A stretch of DNA of 64,000 nucleotides from Nissolia schottii (Eukaryota; Streptophyta; Magnoliopsida; Fabales; Fabaceae), in the NCBI GenBank assembly GCA_003254905.1, contig QANU01021226.1, positions 1 through 64,000 of the forward strand, in the 5' to 3' direction. Shown one piece after another: positions 12,601-23,400 of the stretch (its first letter is position 1; each line of letters opens with the position of its first letter). The notes below the pieces were generated by a model, which did no database searches, was not told where the DNA came from, and saw nothing but the letters and a program-made list of their open reading frames with translations. The position numbers and the translations under genes are program-made.

Positions 12601-13050
12601 CGAACTGAAGAAGAGAGAGAGAAAAGAAATAAAAATATAACTGGAGCGAAAAGTCTCACAAAAGTAGGACCTCTCAAGCTCTACAATAAATTAACAAGTC
12701 TAACATATAAAACTTCTATATATAAGAGGAGTTCTCATCTTCTTTTTTTCTAAGGTCATCCCATTTTCTCTTTTGATAATATTTTTAAATTTGTGAACAA
12801 GTGTGAGAACCTTTTAAATTCCCTTACTCTCATGTCTTCTCTTCTCTCTTAAACCCTCTTGATGCATTCCCTTTTATTCCCATCTAAACTCATGAACACA
12901 CACACATATATATAATTGCACATGTAATTAATACCTGGTAGAGTATGTTGGATTAGTTAGAAATTAGGTATTAGTTAATTACTTCCGTGAGTCTATGTTT
13001 GTTTGAACGTTACATATTACATTACCTTTTCTCATTTTTTCATTCTAAAG
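9649..13050. other. Gene-free 3.4 kb
   Basis: No frame resembles a known protein. The stretch at 10690-11010 has generic plant-repeat character. At about 11090 a TGTTACACCCC phrase resembles the start of some gypsy-type LTRs, and a TATA-like patch occurs near 12705-12725, but no second LTR and no convincing end could be found. Confidence 0.45.
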
Positions 13051-13054
13051 TTTG

Positions 13055-13565
13055 GGATAACGCTTATTTTAGTATCTAAAAGTGTAAGTTAAGTCATTTT
13101 GATTATTAAATTTAAATTTTGACTTTTTAATTCTTGAAATTGTGAATTGCAGGTTAAATTAGTTTGTCAATTCATTATCATTATTATATTATCATGTTTA
13201 CGTTGATTTTTTTACATTAAATGAAATTTGATAACAACAGTAGTTGTATAACATCATTAAAAGCAGAAAATGTGATTGTGACATCATATGGAGTCACAAA
13301 TCTTAGTTGTCGTTACAACTTCATTTACAACCATAAATGCTCTTAAACTTATTTGTAGTTTTAGATGTTGTCACAAGTAGTTTCAATTATTATTACAATC
13401 TCATTTAATATCACAAATCGATGAAAACGTGATAATATAATAATAATAACAAATAAAGAGATTAATTTGACATATAATTTATAATTTTTGTGATTAAAAA
13501 ATTATATTTTAAATTTTAAGAATCAAATAACTAAATCGTATATTTTTAGGGATAAAAATGACCAT
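13055..13565. mobile_element. MITE-like repeat, copy 1 (about 510 bp)
   Basis: The outer roughly 60 bp on each side are imperfect inverted repeats, and the whole sequence matches a second copy at about 49720-50212. Shared landmarks are GGTTAAATTAGTTT, TTTTTTTACRTTAAATGAAA, a central CATTAAAA(G/A)C(A/T)GAAAATGTG and a terminal AGGGATAAAA phrase. No coding capacity. Ends are approximate and no target duplication was identified. Confidence 0.6.
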
Positions 13566-13830
13566 CCAAAAAGTTCCGTCTTAATCTATTTTCTTGATTC
13601 ATCTTTTCTTTTAGCTGCTACGGATTTCAATATAATATAAAAGTAATGACACCCATCCATCTTTTCTTATCCTTCATAATTGATACTTGTAATAAAAACC
13701 ATAATATTGTTGAGGTCGTACTCAACATGGAATCTGATACCCTGAATACATTATGTGCCAAGAATAAAAGTGCCTTTATTTTATATGTCATAATAAGAAA
13801 ACAATACCTATATTAATACAACAATTTTAG

Positions 13831-14718
13831 TAGCGGTGTCAAATGGGTTGGCCCGACCCATTTAGGACAACGGGCCTAAACGGGTCAGGTCAAAATTATG
13901 TCTCTTTTTAGGGTTCAGTTCATTTATATTCAATTCATAGGCTTAAACGGGCCAGCTCGTTTTTTCAAAAAAAAAATAAATTTTAGTCTATTTTTTTATG
14001 ATTTTAAATACAAAGTTATGAATAAGTATGTGGGGTCATTTTTAACTATTTTTATCGTCTATTTATTAATTAATAGAAAAGAAATAATTTAAATGATTGA
14101 TTGCGATATTATATTATCTTTTTTGTTCCTTCAATTATCTTGCTTCAAAAATATCAAATGTTATTCGCAATTGATTCATGAATTAACACAACTTTCATTA
14201 ATTAAATGACGACATTTAATATTGATGTGAATACTGTTATGTTATTGATCAAAAACACAATTGGAACTCTTTCTTGTAGATTAATCAATAATAAACAAGG
14301 TTTGAAACTATATATCAACTTGTAGGGTGTAGACAATCATTGAAGAAATAGAATGCAAAAGTTATCAATATTTATGTCATAGCACTTCAGTTGTATAACA
14401 ATATAAATATAATCAAGTAATTAAGTATGACAAATAGTTAAACATGCTCAATTATAAATTCAAATAGTTAAACTCTAAACTCTTAAACTCCAAAATAAAA
14501 TTTAGAGTCCAAAATAAAACTTTTAAAATTTTGGTATTTTTAAAAAAAAATCACGGGCTCACAGGCTAGCCCGTGAGCCCGCCATGATGGCCTGTTTAGC
14601 CCACGGACCTAAACGGACCAAACTATTTTTTTTTCAAATTTTCACGACGTCTATTTTTTTAATGTAAAATTCGTCCATTTAACTAGGCTCACTGGTCGAG
14701 CTCATTTTGACCATCCTA
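13831..14718. mobile_element. hAT-type MITE, GGGCTGTCAAA family, copy 1
   Basis: Starts TAGCGGTGTCAAA and ends TTTTGACCATCCTA, which are inverted matches. The 8 bp AATTTTAG are duplicated exactly on both sides (13823-13830 and 14719-14726), the target size of hAT transposons. Both ends carry the GGCCTAAACGGG / GGACCTAAACGG phrases shared with the copies at 52783 and 53208. The middle is AT-rich filler without a gene. Confidence 0.8.
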
Positions 14719-14726
14719 AATTTTAG

Positions 14727-17080
14727 ATATACAACAGCATATGCTTTCTTATGCAAGTCCGTTTTTGTTATAAATACTTAATTCATCTAACAATTTCATA
14801 TATACGATATTAGTCTTCTTTTGATTAATAAGATACTAGTATCTGACCAATGTAAAAATATGATGGTTTATATATAATATATATTTATATATATAATTTA
14901 TCTAACTGTTTCATCTTTATGATATTAATATTCAGACCAATGTAAAAAAAAATATCATGCAACCAAGGGAATCTCCACATTGAAGATAGATAGAAATTTT
15001 TTTTTTTGAATTTTTTTCTTTTTGCTTGTTTTGCAGTTTTATTTTAAAAGGAAATAAACTTATTTTTATGATAATTTTTTTAAAAATTACTTTATTATAC
15101 ACGTTAAAGAACAATTTAAAAATTTTATTTAAAATATTTTAATTATCTGAGAATACAATCTATATTCAGTTTTTAAATACCCATACTTTCATTCCTTTTG
15201 TAATAACTTCCATAAATACCTAAAATAAATGGGTTTGCTGAGAAGTGTAAAGTGAAACGATTTGAAGATTTTAATATTTTTAATATATGGGTTTAGTGAA
15301 TAAGTATTTTTAAAATACTTGTTAAAAAGTTTAAAGTGAAATAATTTAAATTTTTAATGCTATTAATGCATTGGACAAATTATTTTAATAAAAACTTAAC
15401 ACTTTTTATGCTTTAACCAGTGTCATTAAAACACCTTCTAGTAAAACCTTTAATATATTAAAAACTTAAAAAAAAAATTAGTTTTCAATGAAAACTTATC
15501 ACACTTTCTGATATGCACCAGTCAGCAAAACTAAATAATATGCTAACATCTAAAACAATGAAAAGACATCTAAACCAGAGAATATTCTACTAGCATTGAT
15601 TAATGAAGTTGAGCTCTATTTATTTATTTATTTATTTCGAGTAGTGCTCTAATTAATTATAGACCGCAAGCAATTTCAGCCGTTCAAGTCAGGATATTCA
15701 AGTATTCTAAAAACCCGGGATATATCATCATTAATGCCGAAAGTAAGGATATTGAGCATCTTTTTTATAGGAAAAGTAAGGAGTAAATTTTTCTTTAGTT
15801 AATTAATAAGTTGTTGGACAAATGATAAACATTTTAATTATATGTAATAATGAAAACACAAATTCACTTATTGAAAAACACGCTTGTTGAGAAATAAAAT
15901 AATTATAAAAGTTCAACTTTTTAGAATTGTAAGAGAAATATCTCCCATAATAAAAACTTTGGTTATATATAGATATTAAAAAAAACTATTTAAAAGTTAT
16001 TTAATTACTAAAAAGCTATATGATATTGAATTTTAATATTTATCAACTATGTAATTACATTTGTTAATCACTTAAAAATTTATGTTTTTATAGTTTAATC
16101 TTAATTATTCACGTGAGATTTAATGATCATGATCTCTCTTTCTCACTCTCTTAATTATTCATGTGTTCAACTTAATTAGATTGGCAAGGACTTTTTCATT
16201 TTTTGGTTTGGAGAATGCACCCGTGTCTTTGATTTGAAAGATGAAATCACGCTTAGAGCATTATTTTTCTTAATGGTTACTATTTTACTTATTTTTTATA
16301 TTTTTTAATTTCTTGTGTCTGTATTTGGATTTTATTAATAGTGAAACTAACTAATATAATTTGAAGTATTGTAATTGTCTCTCTTAACACAAATTTATGT
16401 TTTTTTTTTCTGACTCTTAAACCAAATATCTCTTAGACAACCTTGTGTTGATACTTATTTACTTTTCTTAACTTAGAGCTTCTTTCTTATTTCCTATTTT
16501 TATAATTAAATTTATGAGAAAATGTTTTTTATTTCAAATAAATGATTTTTTGTAGCCTTAAATTTTCGGATTAGCTATCTAACTTTTAGAGGTGTTTATG
16601 AGTCAGCGAGAGATTAATCATAACTGATAAATACTTTGGTTATGAAAAAAGAAATCTTTTTATATGAATATAATTTTTTCCTTAGACTGAGATTTAAATT
16701 ATATTAAAATCAACCAAACTAAAAAAAAACGGGCGATTGTATAACGGGCGATTGTATTTGTACTACTGAAAAGATACCAAAATTATACTTTACTATTAGG
16801 AAAGATGGTAAAAAACCAATCCTCTTTGATCTCTCAAACTAAGATGGATTTTTTTTAAAGTCTATGAATAATTTGTTAAATTATTAAATTAATCAATTAA
16901 ATTAACTCTTAATCACAATCCTTCAATTTACCACCAAGAATTAAAAAAAAAATGTGTCTCAATCCCACTCACCTTATCTTTCCTCACTTATAAAAAAGTG
17001 ATACCGATAGTAATCACTCATCTCCACTATTTACATTACATTTGATGGTCACAATTAATCTCATAACATGTATGTGAAGA
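14727..17080. other. AT-rich intergenic DNA
   Basis: No gene seen. At about 15230-15440 there is a MITE-like stretch with ACTTGTTAAAAAGTTTAAAGTG and a later CACTTTTTATGCTTT part, related to a copy at about 26970-27130. At 16733-16757 the phrase ACGGGCGATTGTAT is immediately repeated. Confidence 0.45.
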
Positions 17081-17185
17081 CTTGCTGGCAAACAAGATTA
17101 TCAAACTCGTGAGTTTACCTAAATTTGTGGAGCATAAATAAACTCAGATCTTAAACTCATAAGAGTTACATATTATAAAAAACAT

Positions 17186-18449
17186 GGGTTAAATAAATTT
17201 TTAATCTCTGTAATATCAAAAAGTTTGTGTTTGATCCCTAGAAATTTTTTTGTTTGGATTGAGCCCCTATAAATTTTTTCCGTTCGTTTTTAGTCCCTGC
17301 CGTTGTTACAATTGGACAGCACTGACGTCGCCGTTAACTTAGTCACGTGGCATGTCACATGGCATAACCCATATTTTTAATTAAAAAAAAATGAAACCCA
17401 ACCCAGACCTAAAGCCCAACCCGAAAAAAAAAAAAAAAAAAAGAAAATGGCAAAAAACCTCAACCCCACCCATGGCCGCCATCTTCTTCCTCTTCCTCCC
17501 CCGTCTTCTTCCTCCTCACTATAGAGAAGAGTAGCAGTAGCAACAACAACAACAAGAGCAGTATACATATATACCAATCACAATCGCAATCCTCCATTGA
17601 AGTTAAGGAAGGAAGAAATTAAAAATAAGCTAAGAAATACACGAAAAATTGTTATGGTGATGGTGAGAAGAAGCGGAAGCAGCGTTGGGAGAATGCAAAG
17701 GGAAGAGAGGCAACAACTCAGGGGGAGGGGTAGAGGAAGCCAACGGATTAACAGGTCTTAAGTAGAACCCTTTCTTCGCTATCCCCCTCTCCTCCTCCTC
17801 CTCGTGCGGCGACCTCACCTCCTCTAGCGGTGACACCGGTGATGGGGCCGCCACCATCATCACCGCCATCTTACTCCGCACGTAAGAAGAAGGCGACAAG
17901 TTCATGTTTCTGTCCCACGGTGACAATGTCGTTCCTATGGTAAGGCGCTCAAGCTTCTTGGCGGCGACGTAGTTGTTGCAGCGCTCGTGGAGCTTGAACT
18001 GAGGCTGAGGCTACTGCTGCTTGTTGGGGGCGGTGCTTTGGGAGGAGAGGCGGGAAGGGAGGGTGAGGGGGAGTTTGTGGGTGGAGGGGTCGTCGGAGGC
18101 GCCGGTGAGTTTCTGGACTACAGCGCAGAAGTTGGAAGGGTCGGGGGGCCATGGGTGAGGAAGAAGATGGGGGCCATGGGTGGGGTTAGGGTTTTTTGCC
18201 CTTTTTATTAAAAAAAAAACTTTTAGGTTTGGGTTGGGTTCTGGGTTTTGCTTTTTTTTTAATTGAAAATATGGGGTTATGCCACGTGGCAGACAAACTT
18301 AACGGTTACGTCAGTGTCGTCCAATTACAATTGACCGCAGGAACTAAAAATAAACAAAATTTTTTATAGGGACTCAATCCAAATGAAAATTTTTTTAAGA
18401 ATCAAACACAAATTTTTTAATATTACAAGACTAAAAAGTTATTTAACCC
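17186..18449. mobile_element. Pack-MULE-like element carrying a VQ-gene fragment
   Basis: Inverted repeats of about 300 bp bound the element. The left end starts GGGTTAAATAA and the right end finishes TTATTTAACCC; both arms share GTTTGGATTGAG, CACGTGGCA and a GGCCATGGGTGGGGTT phrase at their inner ends. The flanks form a 9-bp target duplication with one mismatch: AAAAAACAT (17177-17185) and TAAAAACAT (18450-18458). Long inverted repeats plus a 9-bp duplication fit a Mutator-like element. The unique interior is GC-rich compared with its surroundings and carries a piece of a host gene on the - strand, so this fits the Pack-MULE class. No transposase is encoded. Confidence 0.85.
17630..18142 (-). 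pseudogene. VQ-motif protein gene fragment, truncated and with an in-frame stop
   Basis: Reading the - strand from 18142, one frame gives Asp-Pro-Ser-Asn followed by FCAVVQKLTG (codons 18130-18101), an exact FxxxVQxLTG motif, the WRKY-binding core of plant VQ proteins. The frame meets a TAG at 18013-18011, then continues open for about 125 codons to a stop at 17632-17630. The later part has several Ser-Pro/Thr-Pro sites, an acidic patch and a PPELLPLFPLHSP stretch, which resembles the conserved C-terminal region of MAPK-phosphorylated VQ proteins (the VQ4/MVQ1-like group). The N-terminal part before the VQ motif is absent: the sequence there is the element's inverted repeat. It is therefore a captured, 5'-truncated and interrupted gene copy, probably not translated as a full protein. 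Confidence 0.8.
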
Positions 18450-19934
18450 TAAAAACATTAATAAAAAATATTTATAATATGTTAATATAATATATTAAAA
18501 TTATAGTAAAGCAAATATGAGTCGCAATTTCATTTCCAAGTCATAATTAGGTAAACATAAGTCATAAAGTACATCAAATAAATTAAAATAGAATAAAAAA
18601 TAACATATAAAAACTTCATAATGTTATAAATCAACATAACATAAGTCAATATGTCAAGATATTCTATATAGAAATCCTAATTAAATGTGATCTTTGGAAA
18701 ATATTATGTTTTGAGGTTTGAGAGGCTAAGTTTTGACTAAAATAGTGAACTCGTGAGTTTATCTTGAGTTTGTATGAGTTTATACGAGTTTATACAAGTT
18801 TATCCGAATTCACCCGAGTTTACTCAAGTTCCAATTGTTAAGCGAGTTAACTTGATTTTGAGACCTAAACTCGAGAATTTAAGAGTTAACTTGAGAGTTT
18901 GATTACCATGCTTGCTAGTACTCAATAATAAAGCTAATAGAACCTACTTTTATTTTATTATTAGGGCGCTTGAAAGTACTTTTTGTTGTTCTATTTTAAC
19001 TCTTTTTTTAAGGGTTTTAGAATATTTGTCTATTTATAATATTTAAGTGTAATTATTATTATTTTTTTAATTCATACCCTTAATTGTAGTGAAAAATTTA
19101 TTAGTATAATGGATGTGAAGAGAACAATAATTATATTAGAAGTATATATAAATATAGTTTTGTCAATTCATACTATTTTATTTTTAAACCGTTAAAATGA
19201 AATGGAGGAAGTATGGTGTTAAAAAGGAAATGAATTACACTTCACAACTTGGGTCACATGAGAAAATCCATTACTACCATGTTAAAAATTGTAATGCACG
19301 TGGCAATCTCTCCCATATATATTGCATTGCCATGCTCTCATGTCATAGAACTTATTGCAGGCTCTTAAGCATGCTTAATACGTGCTCTAAAAATATTATT
19401 ACCTCTGTTCATTTTTAAATGTTATATTTACGTAAAGTTTTGTCCAAAATTCATTGTTGTTAATTTGATTAAATTAAAGAAATATTAATTATTATCTTTT
19501 TAATTATATCCCTATTTATCATAACCTTTTTATTGTTGTAATATAATTTTTTATAACAATTTCTTCCATTAATTAAAAATAATTTAGTCTAAATACTTAA
19601 TTTTTTTTAAGTATCTACAAATTAATTACTTTTTTAATCTCTATATATATTCATTAAAAACAACATCTTAAAATAAACAAAATAAATATTAGCTACTTGT
19701 TACTTAATTTTTATATATTTTTTAAAATATTAATATAATTTAAAATGAATGGTTCCTTAAATTAAATGTGCTCCGGATACAACTATTTCCGGTCACGTAA
19801 AGGAAAACAAAAAGGGCAGGTGATTCCATCAGATTAAACAATCCATTCGAGGTGACAAGTGTCAAGTAATGGCATCAATCCAAAAGTCCCCATCCCAAGG
19901 ACGTGAGGACCATAATCGAAATCATGAAAATCAC

Positions 19935-19937
<3 letters not shown>

Positions 19938-19970
<33 letters not shown>
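19938..19970. repeat. (AT)n microsatellite upstream of SPS
   Basis: About 16 AT units, roughly 240 bp upstream of the SPS start codon. Confidence 0.9.
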
Positions 19971-19973
<3 letters not shown>

Positions 19974-20042
19974 AAAAAGAAAAAGAAAAGAAGAGAGCAT
20001 TTAACCGCTTAAAGAGGCCAGCGCCCGCAGTCACGCTTTTCT

Positions 20043-20068
20043 GTCTCTCTCTCTCTCTCTCTCTCTCT
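20043..20068 (+). repeat. (TC)n tract in SPS leader/promoter
   Basis: About 13 uninterrupted CT/TC units 140-170 bp before the start codon. Pyrimidine tracts of this kind are common around plant transcription starts, so a promoter role is possible but not shown. Confidence 0.8.
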
Positions 20069-20209
20069 GCTCCGAATATTCCCTCCCCCATCTCTCCGTT
20101 TTATTTGGCCACTCCCTCTTCTTCTCTATGCTTCTTGAGTACTCTTTAGAAGAAGCACCACCATCATCATCATCAATAAGTAGAGTAGTAACTGATTTCA
20201 GTTAGAGAG

Positions 20210-20398
20210 ATGGCAGGTAACGATTGGCTGAACAGCTACCTGGAGGCGATACTGGACGTTGGGCCCAGCCTCCAGGACGATTCCAAGTCCTCCCTCCTCC
20301 TCCGCGAGCGAGGCCGCTTCAGCCCCACCCGCTACTTCGTCGAAGAGGTCATTGGCTTCGATGAGACCGATCTCTACCGCTCCTGGGTTCGGGTAACT

Positions 20399-20435
<37 letters not shown>

Positions 20436-23400
20436 CGACTGATTCTGCGTTTGTTTTTTCCAATTTCAAATCGCACAGGCTTCTTCCACCAGGAGCCCCC
20501 AGGAACGCAACACCAGATTGGAGAACATGTGCTGGCGGATTTGGAACCTCGCTCGCCAGAAGAAGCAGGTTCTGTTCTGCTCAATTTCAATCCAGCTTAA
20601 TTCAATTATGTTCAGTTCAATTCAGTTCGATTCTGTTTTTCTGATGCTGTGATGGTGGATTGAGCTTTTTTAGCTGGAGAGCGAGGCTGCGCACAGATTG
20701 AACAAGCGGCGCCTCGAGCGGGAGAGAGGCCGCAGAGAAGCTACCGCTGACATGTCTGAGGACTTGTCGGAAGGAGAGAAAGAGAAAGGAGATCACGTCT
20801 CTGACGTGTCGGCTCACGGCGGCGAATCCAACAGGGGCAGGCTGCCCAGGATCAGCTCGGCCGATGCCATGGAGACGTGGGCCAACAGTCAGAAGGGAAA
20901 GAAGCTCTACATTGTACTCATAAGGTAATCACCTCACACTTTCTAAGCGTTATTGATTTCGTCATGAATTGAATTGGTGGATGGATCATTGGAATAAGTA
21001 TTTCCTCTAGTCTTAGTTTTAACTACTACTATGTGTACATGCAGCATTCATGGGCTGATTCGAGGCGAGAATATGGAGCTGGGGCGTGATTCCGATACCG
21101 GTGGTCAGGTAGTGCTTATTTTCGGTTATTTGTGTTTACTGTTAAGAACCTGCTCTTTTTATTGTTCCTTAGTTGCATGACTGCGCGTTCTTAAAATGTT
21201 GATATCTACCTGCTGATTTGGGAAATGAATTCTTTGTCTGTCTCTATCGAATAGGTTAAGTATGTCGTGGAACTCGCGAGGGCCTTGGGATCGATGCCAG
21301 GAGTTTATCGGGTTGATTTACTAACTAGACAAGTGTCGGCGCCAGATGTGGATAGCAGTTATGCGGAGCCAACAGAAATGTTGAGTCCGAGAAGCACTGA
21401 TGACTTTGAAGATGACATGGGAGAGAGCAGTGGTTCTTATATCATTCGTATTCCCTTTGGCCCAAGAGATAAATACGTTCCGAAAGAACTTCTCTGGCCT
21501 TACATTCCTGAATTTGTTGATGGAGCACTTAACCACGTTATACAGATGTCCAAATCTCTTGGGGAGCAAATTGGTAGTGGTCATGCTGTCTGGCCAGTTG
21601 CCATCCACGGACATTATGCAGATGCAGGTGACTCTGCTGCTCTTCTATCTGGTGCTTTAAATGTTCCAATGCTTTTTACAGGCCACTCACTTGGTCGAGA
21701 TAAGTTGGAACAACTTTTAAAGCAAGGACGACTATCAAGGGATGAAATAAACACAACTTACAAGATTATGCGAAGGATAGAAGCTGAGGAATTAGCCCTT
21801 GATGCTTCTGAAATAGTCATAACAAGCACCAGGCAGGAAATAGAAGAGCAATGGCGCTTGTATGATGGTTTTGATCCAGTATTGGAGCGTAAGATACGAG
21901 CAAGGATCAGGCGTAATGTGAGCTGTTATGGCAGATACATGCCTCGCATGGCTGTAAGTACTGGAGCACAACTAAACTCTGTAGCAAGATCTCAATGAAC
22001 TTTCTTGTGGGTTAAATCAGGATGTCGTGATTTTGAGTTATAGATTTCAGGTGGCTAGAGTTTAAATTTCGAGTTTATATACCTTTGCATTGCATTGAGA
22101 TATTGTAAGATAATTTTACCTTTTTATAAAAAAAATTATTTTTATGGGATTTTACTGGTGAATTATTTGACATTCGAGCATTTCTGTCTAATTTGGCACT
22201 TAAACCGAAATGTCTTGCTGCTTTATTTGTACTGGATAAGATCATCTATGGAAAACTTTCCATTTTCCTGGTCATTTGATTTTTTTTTTTTTGGACTTGG
22301 GTTGAGACAGTTTTATTTCGTGTCTTCATCTGAACTTGCATGGCTCATTAGTTTGTCCAGGAAAAGAATAGCTATATTTTGTGCGTGACAATAAACTTGG
22401 GCACACAGTGTATCTCTCTCTCTTTTGAATGCATAGGATTACAAAGACTCTGGATATAACTTTTAGTTTGCATAGTACTTCTTGATAACAGTATTTTTGT
22501 GGTGCACGATCTTTAGTAATATTTCATTACCAGTGCTATATCATGTCAAATTGGATGTTATAATCTCGTTGCATCTTGCAGGTAATTCCCCCTGGTATGG
22601 AGTTCCATCATATTGCTCCACTAGATGGTGATGCAGACGGTGAACCAGAAGGGAACTTGGACCATCCTGCTCCCCAAGATCCACCTATTTGGTCCGAGGT
22701 AGAAAATATGCTTTCTGCATTTCTTTTAATACTTCCTAGATAATTAGCCACTTGTATTCTTTTGTTTTATAATTTATTTGGGGTGACTTGATAATGCCAA
22801 TTTAACTGTTGTAATCACCAGATAATGCGCTTCTTTACCAACCCTCGCAAACCTATGATACTTGCCCTCGCTAGACCGGATCCCAAAAAGAACATTACAA
22901 CTTTGGTGAAAGCATTTGGAGAATGTCGTCCTCTTCAAGAGCTTGCTAATCTTGTATGAAATTTTGATTCTCTTTTTTTCTTGATTTTTGGGTAAGCTGA
23001 CTTGCATTGGTTGTCTGATCAATTAGCTATGACTCCTCTGGGCTCTGCAGACATTAATTATGGGAAACCGAGATGGAATTGATGAAATGTCAAGCACAAA
23101 TGCATCTGTTCTTCTCTCGGTACTTAAGCTGATTGACAAGTATGATCTGTATGGGCAAGTGGCATATCCTAAACACCACAAACAATATGAAGTTCCTGAC
23201 ATATATCGTCTAGCAGCAAAGACAAAGGTAACTATCTCTGGATTGGAGTAAACAATGATGCACCAATTAAGGATTAGGAGAAAATTGATATACATTGTCT
23301 ACATGCATAATATCATTTAGCGCCTACATTGATAACCCCTGCCCCCATCTTCTTTCTTTAGTTTGTACTATACAATACATAGTGTCTTGTGTGAATCCAT

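Larger units (their letters stand above)
17090..18920. repeat. Older repeat split by the Pack-MULE-like insertion
   Basis: The sequence on the left (about 17090-17170) has ATTATCAAACTCGTGAGTTTAC. The sequence on the right (about 18745-18915) has matching inverted words such as CTCGTGAGTTTATC and GAGAGTTTGATTACCA. Together they look like the two ends of an older element interrupted at 17186-18449. The exact ends and target duplication are unclear. Confidence 0.4.
18921..20209. other. Intergenic DNA and upstream region of the SPS gene
   Basis: From about 19010 to 19215 there is a MITE-like repeat of the type ending in AATGGAGGAAGTA; related AT-rich sequence recurs at about 19395-19720 and 27225-27450. 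The last 400 bp form the presumed promoter and leader of the sucrose-phosphate synthase gene, with an (AT)n run and a CT-rich tract. No convincing independent TATA box could be singled out; the (AT)n run itself might serve. Confidence 0.5.

Noticed and set aside
11090..13000. Solo gypsy-type LTR beginning TGTTACACCCC
   Set aside because: No convincing end, no second copy and only a weak match for a target duplication (TGTTT).
21321..21660. Open frames in other frames within SPS exon 5
   Set aside because: Shadows of the real SPS coding frame.
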